The notes under the pieces are model-generated. The model had not been told where the DNA came from. It searched no databases and saw nothing but the letters and a program-made list of their open reading frames with translations. Below, piece by piece: positions 6,450 through 11,054 of a stretch of 11,054 bases of DNA. Numbering within the stretch: position 1 is the stretch's first letter; the number at the start of each line of letters is the position of its first letter. The stretch is from Nitriliruptoraceae bacterium (GTDB taxonomy: Bacteria; Actinomycetota; Nitriliruptoria; Nitriliruptorales; Nitriliruptoraceae): the NCBI GenBank assembly GCA_007117945.1, contig SKTN01000153.1, positions 1-11,054 on the forward strand, in the 5' to 3' direction. The translations under genes and the position numbers were made by a program.

Positions 6450-7772
6450 TCAGCGCCAGCCGGGCTCCACGGTGCCGGCGCCCTCCGCCGGCCGCTCCCC
6501 TGCCGGCAACCGGACGATGAAGCGTGACAGGCCCTCGCTGCGGACGTAGCTGAGCTCACCACCCATCGCCCCCACCAGCAGCTGGGAGATCCACAGGCCG
6601 AGCCCCGTCGACCCGTCCCCACCTCCGGTGGTGAAGGGCTCGTACATCGCCCCCACCCCCTCGGGCGGGACGCCCGGGCCGTGATCGGCCACCTCGAGTT
6701 CCACGGTGCCGTCCCCACCATCGGCGAGGCGGATCCGGATCGGGGGTGCACCGTGCTTGTGCGCGTTGGTGAGCAGGTTCCACAGCACCTGGGCGAGTCG
6801 CGAGCGGTCGGCGGCTGCCACCACCGCCGGACCGCTCCACAGCTCGAGGGCGACGTCCTGGGCGAACCGGCCGGGGAGCTCATCGAGGGTCTCCGCCACG
6901 AAGGCATCGAGGGGCACGAGTTCGTGCTGGAGCTCCAGCGCGCCCGCCCGTGCCCTCCCGAGGTCCAGGAGGTCGTCCAGCAGGCGCAGGGCACGTCGGA
7001 TCTGGCGCCGACCGGCGTCGCTGAGCAGGGCGATCTGCTCCCGGGGCAGGTCCATCGACCGGGCAGCCAGCAGCTCCGCCGAGGTCGCCGCCGTGGCCAT
7101 CGGTGCGCGCAGATCGTGGGCCAGCATGTCGATCAGCGCGCGGCGCCACGCCAGCTCGCGGTCGCGGGACGCCAGCGCGTCGGCGACGAGGCGCTGCTGC
7201 TCGCCGATCCGGCGGGCCAGCAACCCGCCGGCCACGGCGACGATGCCCGTCCCTATCAGGGGGTAGACCAGCCGGTCGACGGCCATCGGCAGCGCCAGCA
7301 CCGAGGTGGTGTAGGCCCAGCTCGCGGCCCACACCAGGGCCCCGTAGGTCCAGGCGCCGAGAGCCCCGCCCGCGCCGAGCACGGTGGCGCCCTCCACCAC
7401 CAGCAGGAACAGCAGCAGATGGTGCCCCGACGCCGGGGCGAAGCTGTAGAGGCCGACGAAGACGGTGACGAGCAGGACATCGACCAGGAAGGCCCACCGG
7501 ACCACACGGGCCAGCGCCGCCTGATCCCCGGCGCGTCCCTCCGCGGCGCGGAGCAGCAGGTTGACGACCACGGCCAGGGCGATCACCCCGAGACCGACCA
7601 GGACCGGGGTCGGCGCCCGTCCGTCCAGCACCCCGTACCGCAGGCTGTCGAGCAGCAGCACGAGCAGGAACAGCCAGCGGGTCAGCCACAGCGGGTCCGC
7701 TGCCCGCACGTAACGGCGGAGCGCAGCACCCACCGGCCGCACCCCACGCGTCGCGCCGCGCTCCCCGTCCAT
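6450..7772 (-). CDS. Membrane-bound sensor histidine kinase (orphan)
   Basis: This 440-aa kinase has five to six hydrophobic segments in its first 190 residues (roughly 28-48, 56-76, 92-112, 117-137, 138-160 and 168-188) and no sizeable extracellular domain, so it probably senses the membrane or an intramembrane ligand. The DHp domain carries the H box IDMLAHDLRAPM with phospho-acceptor His219. The ATPase domain has the N box NLLTNAHKHG (332-341), G1 box DHGPGVP (363-369), F box YEPF (377-380) and G2 box STGLGLW (388-394), so all catalytic boxes are present. The ATG has GAGG 5 nt upstream. No response regulator gene is adjacent, so its partner is encoded elsewhere. It converges on the phosphatase gene. 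Kinase activity is secure; the signal is unknown. Confidence 0.95.
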   Translation of the reverse strand: MDGERGATRGVRPVGAALRRYVRAADPLWLTRWLFLLVLLLDSLRYGVLDGRAPTPVLVGLGVIALAVVVNLLLRAAEGRAGDQAALARVVRWAFLVDVLLVTVFVGLYSFAPASGHHLLLFLLVVEGATVLGAGGALGAWTYGALVWAASWAYTTSVLALPMAVDRLVYPLIGTGIVAVAGGLLARRIGEQQRLVADALASRDRELAWRRALIDMLAHDLRAPMATAATSAELLAARSMDLPREQIALLSDAGRRQIRRALRLLDDLLDLGRARAGALELQHELVPLDAFVAETLDELPGRFAQDVALELWSGPAVVAAADRSRLAQVLWNLLTNAHKHGAPPIRIRLADGGDGTVELEVADHGPGVPPEGVGAMYEPFTTGGGDGSTGLGLWISQLLVGAMGGELSYVRSEGLSRFIVRLPAGERPAEGAGTVEPGWR

Positions 7773-7838
7773 CCGGCCCTCGAGCAGGCGCGCGGACCCG
7801 GCTACCCCGAGTGGTGCGGCGTCACGACACCCGCGAGC

Positions 7839-7844
7839 ACCCTA
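7839..7844 (-). promoter_or_regulatory. Candidate -10 box for the histidine kinase gene
   Basis: TAGGGT on the minus strand is identical to the box before the phosphatase gene. It would give a leader of about 60 nt. No good -35 match lies upstream of it. Confidence 0.35.
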
Positions 7845-7993
7845 ACGCCACCCCTGCGCCGGCTCTAGGGCCCAGCGACCCCGGTGGATGTCAGGTGACC
7901 ATCTGCGGTGGGGGCAGGCGGCCTTCCGGCGCGGGGGAGGCGCGGACCGGGACAGCCGCGCCGACCGCACCCCACGCACCGTCCGATCCACCG

Positions 7994-8073
7994 GGGTGCG
8001 CCAGCGCCGAAGCACGGGTGCGCACCGCCGGGCGGACTGGTCTCCAACCGCTCGGACGGGCAACCTTGCGCAC
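7994..8073 (+). promoter_or_regulatory. Possible operator sites upstream of the MDR gene
   Basis: A perfect 10-bp palindrome GGTGCGCACC is at 8017-8026. GGGTGCGC occurs both at 7994-8001 and 8016-8023, exactly 22 bp (about two helical turns) apart. A further TGCGCAC is at 8067-8073. The spacing suggests regulator binding, but such words are not rare in GC-rich DNA. Confidence 0.25.
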
Positions 8074-8095
8074 AGTCCCCGAGCAGGAGAGCAGC

Positions 8096-9040
8096 ATGGA
8101 CATCCCGACCACGATGCGTGCCGCGCGGATCCACGCCTACGGCGGGCCGGAGGTGCTGACCGTCGAGGAGGTGCCCGTGCCCTCGCTCGCCCCCGGCGAG
8201 GTGCTGGTCGAGGTGCTGGCTGCCAGCGTCAACGGCGCGGACCTGGAGCTGCGCCGCAGCGGGTTCGACGGCTACTACGAGCCGCCGCGCACCCTGGGCA
8301 TCGACCTGTGCGGGGTGGTGCGTGCGGTGGCCGAGGACGTGGAACGGCTGCACGTCGGCGACCGGATCCACGGTCGTCGCTCCTCCGCGGCCCGGGGCAC
8401 CTACAGCACCTTCGCCGCCGTGGACGCCGACGATCTGATCGCCGTACCGGCGGGGATGGAGGACAGCGTCGCCGCGGCGGTTCCGGTCGTCGGGCTGGCC
8501 GCATGGCACGCGGTGGTCGAGGTCGGCCGCACGGCACCGGGAGATCGGGTGCTGATCCACGGCGCCGGCGGTGGGGTCGGCTTCCTCGCCGCGCAGTTCG
8601 CCCGCCACCTCGGCGCCCAGGTGATCGCCTCCGACGTGGCCGAGGCGCACGCGGCGCTGCGCGACATCGGCGTCACGGAGGTGCACGACTTCCGGACCAC
8701 CGACGTCATCGCCGCGGCGGGCACCGTCGAGGTGGTGATCGATCCCGTGGGCGGCCCGGTCACCGACGCCTCCCTGGCCGCGCTGTCGGAGGGTGGCCGG
8801 CTGGTCAGCCTGGTCGCCGAGCCCGATCAGGACACCGCACGGCGACGGGGCGTCACGGCCACGATGCTCGACTCCTGGATGGACCGTGGGCATCTGGCGA
8901 GGATCGACGAACTCCTGGTCGCCGGTGCGGTCACCCTCGAGGTGGGCGAGGTCCTGCCCCTCGAGGAGGCCGCGCGGGCCCACGAGCTCGCGGAGAGCGG
9001 GGCGGTCCGGGGCAAGATCGTGCTCGATCCGCGTCGCTGA
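8096..9040 (+). CDS. Zinc-independent quinone oxidoreductase-like MDR protein (NADPH-dependent)
   Basis: This 314-aa medium-chain dehydrogenase/reductase of the zeta-crystallin/QOR type has an N-terminal GroES-like domain (MRAARIHAYGGPEVLTVEEV, then PGEVLVEVLAASVNGADL). A Rossmann domain follows with the nucleotide loop GAGGGVG at 156-162 and FLAAQFARHLGAQV after it. The Cys/His ligands of zinc alcohol dehydrogenases are absent. VVEVVIDPVGG and the C-terminal VLPLEEAARAHELAESGAVRGKIVL are typical of the group. Such enzymes reduce quinones or enones with NADPH; the substrate is unknown. The ATG at 8096 has AGGAG 6 nt upstream, so the open frame back to 7811 is not used. The gene is monocistronic, with a strong hairpin 30 nt past its stop. 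Confidence 0.92.
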   Translation: MDIPTTMRAARIHAYGGPEVLTVEEVPVPSLAPGEVLVEVLAASVNGADLELRRSGFDGYYEPPRTLGIDLCGVVRAVAEDVERLHVGDRIHGRRSSAARGTYSTFAAVDADDLIAVPAGMEDSVAAAVPVVGLAAWHAVVEVGRTAPGDRVLIHGAGGGVGFLAAQFARHLGAQVIASDVAEAHAALRDIGVTEVHDFRTTDVIAAAGTVEVVIDPVGGPVTDASLAALSEGGRLVSLVAEPDQDTARRRGVTATMLDSWMDRGHLARIDELLVAGAVTLEVGEVLPLEEAARAHELAESGAVRGKIVLDPRR

Positions 9041-9070
9041 TCCCGCCTGCGCGCAGCCACGGCACAACGA

Positions 9071-9098
9071 AGCCCCCGCCGATGGCTCGGCGGGGGCT
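9071..9098 (+). terminator. Strong 12-bp perfect hairpin after the MDR gene
   Basis: AGCCCCCGCCGA (9071-9082), loop TGGC, then TCGGCGGGGGCT (9087-9098) give a perfect 12-bp stem 30 nt past the MDR stop. The following sequence (CGTCTC) has no real T run, as is common for actinobacterial terminators. The stem is symmetrical, so it could also stop minus-strand read-through from ssrA. Confidence 0.75.
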
Positions 9099-9158
9099 CG
9101 TCTCGCCAGCGACGATGCGCGCGTGGGGCGTGTGATGGGCTGGAGTGGACCCGTGCCG

Positions 9159-9176
9159 CACCCCCTTGGTGGGGTG
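9159..9176. other. Small 6-bp hairpin
   Basis: CACCCC (9159-9164), loop CTTGGT, GGGGTG (9171-9176). It lies between the MDR terminator and the ssrA 3' end. Its role is unknown and it may be chance. Confidence 0.25.
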
Positions 9177-9207
9177 TCGGTCGGTCGCCTCTCCCCGCCC
9201 TCGGCCC

Positions 9208-9236
9208 TTGACGGCCGGTCGGACGGTGCTGATCAT
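9208..9236 (+). promoter_or_regulatory. Candidate plus-strand promoter facing the tmRNA gene
   Basis: TTGACG (9208-9213) and GATCAT (9231-9236) are 17 nt apart, matching consensus at 5 and 4 of 6 positions. Transcription from it would run antisense through ssrA, since no plus-strand gene follows. This is a pattern match only. Confidence 0.2.
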
Positions 9237-9240
9237 CACA

Positions 9241-9275
9241 CGGGCTTGCGGGGGCAGCCCCTGTGGGCTGGCCCG
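9241..9275 (-). terminator. Nested hairpin downstream of tmRNA (likely ssrA terminator)
   Basis: The outer arms CGGGC/GCCCG (9241-9245, 9271-9275) enclose GGGG-CAG-CCCC (9251-9261). On the minus strand this begins 24 nt past the mature tmRNA 3' end, a sensible place for termination and 3' processing. No T tract follows. Confidence 0.4.
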
Positions 9276-9298
9276 GAAAGCTGGTGGGGCTACGGAAG

Positions 9299-9652
9299 TG
9301 GAGCTGCCGGGAGTCGAACCCGGGTCCCGCGACCCCGACGCGCTGGGCTCTACGTGCGTAGGTTCCGGATCGTCTCGGGCACGGTGCTCCGGAGCCAGAC
9401 AGCCTCCGTGACCCATACCACCGTGCAGTTGTTCCCCGCGGCCCGGCGGTCAGTGCCGTGGGGTGGAGCCTCGTTATGTCGATCCGACCCGCGTACGAGG
9501 CGTCAGCGGCGGATCGTCGCGGTCGTTATGCCGCGATGGCAACTTCCTGATCGGCAGTTGTGTGTTCCCACGCGTTTTGTCGAGGTCGCGTGAGCACCCT
9601 CGGCACGCTCCCATGGCATCGGACTGGTCACGGTCGAGACCGTGTCAGCCCC
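9299..9652 (-). ncRNA. ssrA: Transfer-messenger RNA (tmRNA)
   Basis: This 354-nt RNA rescues stalled ribosomes by trans-translation with SmpB. The 5' end GGGGCTG (9652-9646) pairs over 7 bp with CAGCTCC at the 3' end to form the tRNA-like acceptor stem, followed by discriminator A at 9299. CCA is not encoded (CTT follows), so it is added after transcription. The T arm CGGGTTCGACTCCCG is intact and the 5' domain carries the conserved TCGAC. The tag reading frame is at 9526-9555: resume codon GCC, then GAT CAG GAA GTT GCC ATC GCG GCA and stop TAA, giving ADQEVAIAA. Resume context GCC-GAT resembles the Mycobacterium tag start. It lies 272 bp downstream of smpB on the same strand, the common arrangement. 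Exact mature ends are inferred from the acceptor stem. Confidence 0.95.
9526..9555 (-). other. tmRNA tag-peptide reading frame (ADQEVAIAA)
   Basis: Nine codons and TAA, read from a GCC resume codon. Including the alanine charged on tmRNA, the added tag would be A-ADQEVAIAA. The C-terminal IAA/AIAA differs from the usual ALAA degradation signal but keeps small hydrophobic and Ala-Ala ends recognised by ClpXP-type proteases. Confidence 0.75.
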
Positions 9653-9924
9653 ATGTCGGGTCGTGCGCATCGTCGCTGTGGAGTTGTCAACCCGTCCTGG
9701 GATGTCGCCCGGGCCGGCCTTGCAACGTACACCATGCTGCCCGGTGTGGCTAGCCGTCCGGTTGCGGGCTCATGGCCGCGCGGTCACGGCTGCCCGACCT
9801 TCCATGATGCCGCCGACTCGTCGGGTGCTGCCGCGCCGCGCGCTCCCCCTCCCATCGGCCGGGGACCGCAGCGACTTGAGCGGTCGGCACCGCCCGCGGG
9901 CCGCACCGTGCCGCCCCGCCGCGC
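9653..9924 (-). promoter_or_regulatory. smpB-ssrA intergenic region with possible ssrA promoter
   Basis: A perfect -35 consensus TTGACA on the minus strand lies at 9685-9690, 32 nt before the tmRNA 5' end, inside the dyad GTTG-A-CAAC. No good -10 sits 16-18 nt from it. A TACGTT -10-like box further up (9724-9729) would make a longer precursor. A 6-bp stem CGGCAC/GTGCCG (9885-9890, 9908-9913) lies just past the smpB stop. No gene is seen here. Confidence 0.35.
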
Positions 9925-10413
9925 TCAGCGCCGCCGCTCCTTCATCGCCCGCTCGATCTCGCGCTTGGCGTCGCGCTCCTTGGCGGTCTGACGCTTGTCG
10001 GCGACGTTCTTGCCGCGGCCGATCGCGAACTCGAGCTTGATCTGCCCCCCGCGCAGGTACAGCCGGGTGGGGACCAGGGAGACCCCCTTGGCGGCCACGG
10101 CGTGCCCGAGCTCGTCGAGCTCACGGCGGTGGAGCAGCAGCTTGCGCGGGCGGGTGGGGTCGTGGTTGTTGCGGTTGCCGAAGGCGTACTCGGGGATGTG
10201 GGCCTGCATGAGCCAGGCCTCCCCCCGCTCATCGATCTTGACCCACGCCTCGACCAGGGAGCCCTTGCCACCGCGCAGCGACTTGACCTCGGTGCCCTGG
10301 AGCACGAGGCCGGCCTCGTACCGGTCGTCGAGGTGGTAGTCGTGACGGGCCTTGCGGTTGCTGACGATCAGCTTGGTGCCGTCACCACCGGACTGCTGCG
10401 CGTTCTTCGCCAT
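9925..10413 (-). CDS. smpB: SsrA-binding protein SmpB
   Basis: This 162-aa, basic protein has the normal family length. It binds the tRNA-like domain of tmRNA and brings it to stalled ribosomes. The conserved core is clear: IVSNRKARHDYHLDDRYEAG near the start, LVLQGTEVKSLRGGKGSL (about 36-53), YAFGNRNNHDPTRPRKLLLH (77-96), GVSLVPTRLYLRGGQIKLEFAIGRGKN, then the Lys/Arg-rich C-terminal tail KRQTAKERDAKREIERAMK that inserts in the mRNA channel. The ATG has no Shine-Dalgarno. TACGCT (10422-10427) ends 8 nt upstream, so a leaderless or nearly leaderless transcript is possible, although read-through from the M23 gene 57 bp upstream is also likely. ssrA follows on the same strand. Confidence 0.97.
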   Translation of the reverse strand: MAKNAQQSGGDGTKLIVSNRKARHDYHLDDRYEAGLVLQGTEVKSLRGGKGSLVEAWVKIDERGEAWLMQAHIPEYAFGNRNNHDPTRPRKLLLHRRELDELGHAVAAKGVSLVPTRLYLRGGQIKLEFAIGRGKNVADKRQTAKERDAKREIERAMKERRR

Positions 10414-10421
10414 AGCTGCCC

Positions 10422-10427
10422 AGCGTA
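10422..10427 (-). promoter_or_regulatory. Possible -10 box for smpB
   Basis: TACGCT fits TANNNT and ends 8 nt before the smpB ATG, which lacks a ribosome site. No -35 was recognised. Confidence 0.3.
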
Positions 10428-10470
10428 GCGAGAGCGCACCGGGGGCCTGCGGTGCGGGAGGCGCTCCAGC

Positions 10471-11054
10471 TCAGCAGGCGATGTAGGCACAGGGGTTGCG
10501 TGGCACCCCGGCCTCACGCACCTCGAAGTGCAGGTGCGGGCCGTAGCTGTTCCCGGAGTTGCCCATCGTGCCGAGCACCTGGCCGGCCGCGACCTGCTGT
10601 CCCGCACCCACGGACACCGATGCGAGGTGGGCGTAGATCGTCGCCATCCCGCCGGCGTGGGACACGGTCACGTAGTTGCCGAACCCACCACCGCACCCCC
10701 ATGAGGTGGTGGGGTGACAGCTCGAGATGGCCGTGACCACCGTGCCGGGACGCGAGGCCACGATCGCGGTGCCCTCGCCACCGCCGATGTCGACGCCGTT
10801 GTGGTTGCGGCCCCAACGGGGCCCGAAGGGCGAGGTCAGTCGACCCGGCGCGGGACGCAGCCACGGCCCGCTGGGCGCGGCGGTCGGTGGTGGCTCGGGC
10901 TGCGACGGGGGTGCCGGCTGGGTCGACCCACCCCCAGCGGCAGCCTCCTCCTCCTGCGAGGGGGCGCCGTTCCCGTCGCCGCCATCGCCTCCCTGGTCAG
11001 CGGCCGCCCGACGTGCTGCCGCCGCCTCCTCCTCGGCACGGGCGGCAGCGGCCG
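10471..11054 (-). CDS. M23 family peptidoglycan endopeptidase with coiled-coil N-terminus (5' end outside window)
   Basis: The frame is open to the right edge, so only the last 193 residues are visible. The first visible part is Ala/Glu/Arg-rich (ARAEEEAAAARRAAADQ), like the end of a coiled coil. A Gly/Pro/Gln-rich linker of about 50 residues follows, then a LytM/M23 domain. Zinc ligands are visible: HNGVD (His codon 10801-10803, Asp 10789-10791) and HLH (10528-10536) in GPHLHFEV. Cysteines flank a short insert (SSCHPTTSWGC), and two more lie near the C-terminus (CAYIAC), suggesting disulfides in an exported protein. M23 enzymes cut peptidoglycan cross-links. The coiled-coil plus M23 layout next to smpB fits the FtsEX-controlled hydrolases often placed between ftsX and smpB in actinobacteria; that link is inferred. 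The signal peptide lies outside the window. Confidence 0.9.
   Translation of the reverse strand, partial: AAAARAEEEAAAARRAAADQGGDGGDGNGAPSQEEEAAAGGGSTQPAPPSQPEPPPTAAPSGPWLRPAPGRLTSPFGPRWGRNHNGVDIGGGEGTAIVASRPGTVVTAISSCHPTTSWGCGGGFGNYVTVSHAGGMATIYAHLASVSVGAGQQVAAGQVLGTMGNSGNSYGPHLHFEVREAGVPRNPCAYIAC

Larger units (their letters stand above)
7773..8095. other. 323-bp divergent intergenic region
   Basis: No credible gene is seen between the kinase and MDR starts. Open frames here lack ribosome sites and family resemblance. It holds a candidate kinase -10 box (7839-7844, minus), TGCGCA-containing palindromic sites (7994-8073), and an AGGAG ribosome site at 8085-8089 that fixes the MDR start. No clear plus-strand -35/-10 pair was found. 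Confidence 0.6.

Noticed and set aside
7811..8095. An in-frame N-terminal extension of the MDR protein.
   Set aside because: The extension is low-complexity with no similarity to the family, while AGGAG and the family-like MRAARIHAYGGPEV start place the true ATG at 8096.
9041..9298. Small plus-strand open frames between the MDR gene and tmRNA.
   Set aside because: They lack ribosome sites, run antisense through tmRNA, and the space is filled by hairpins and processing signals.
9299..9330. tmRNA 3' end as an occupied integration site for a genomic island.
   Set aside because: ssrA is a common target, but no second copy of the 3' end and no integrase appear in the 9 kb downstream; the genes there look like ordinary chromosome.

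Overview
The window looks like ordinary chromosome from a high-GC bacterium, most likely an actinobacterium, possibly a deep-branching one; this is inferred from gene types and base composition, not from a search. Supporting signs are GC-rich third positions, frequent GTG starts, TANNNT -10 boxes (one placed for a leaderless mRNA), a BioY-type biotin transporter, a TetR regulator with an actinobacterial-style C-terminal domain, and a coiled-coil M23 peptidase next to smpB and ssrA. No transposase, integrase, phage gene or CRISPR array was seen.

Layout. Bases 1-5465 are a minus-strand run read from right to left: a TetR regulator, a YafV-type omega-amidase (4-nt GTGA overlap), an ATP-grasp ligase resembling DcsG, an Old Yellow Enzyme-type flavin oxidoreductase (TGATG coupling), bioY with its own likely promoter, a TIGR01777-type NAD-dependent epimerase, and the first 25 codons of an FAD-dependent oxidoreductase. 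The TetR gene diverges across a 68-bp gap from an inositol-monophosphatase-family gene (5534-6406, +), which appears to be leaderless. That gene converges on an orphan membrane sensor histidine kinase (6450-7772, -). A 323-bp gap with possible operator palindromes precedes a zinc-independent quinone-oxidoreductase-like MDR protein (8096-9040, +), which ends at a strong hairpin.

The right end is a minus-strand translation-quality-control and cell-wall block: an M23 endopeptidase with a coiled-coil-like N-terminus (cut by the window edge), smpB, and tmRNA (ssrA, 9299-9652). SmpB and tmRNA together run trans-translation. The decoded tag is ADQEVAIAA, shorter than usual and ending AIAA rather than ALAA. 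The M23 protein is probably the FtsEX-type peptidoglycan hydrolase often found upstream of smpB in actinobacteria; ftsE and ftsX would lie beyond the window.

The oddest area is 2854-4002. The omega-amidase and ATP-grasp frames are the same frame, separated only by a 24-bp tandem array of four copies. Three copies carry an in-frame TGA and the fourth carries TGG. The array is followed by a 12-bp duplication. The ATP-grasp protein then ends in nine collagen-like Gly-X-Y triplets encoded by a degenerate 9-bp repeat. I found no clear evidence of a new defence or mobile system; the repeats around the ATP-grasp gene are the best candidate for something undescribed.
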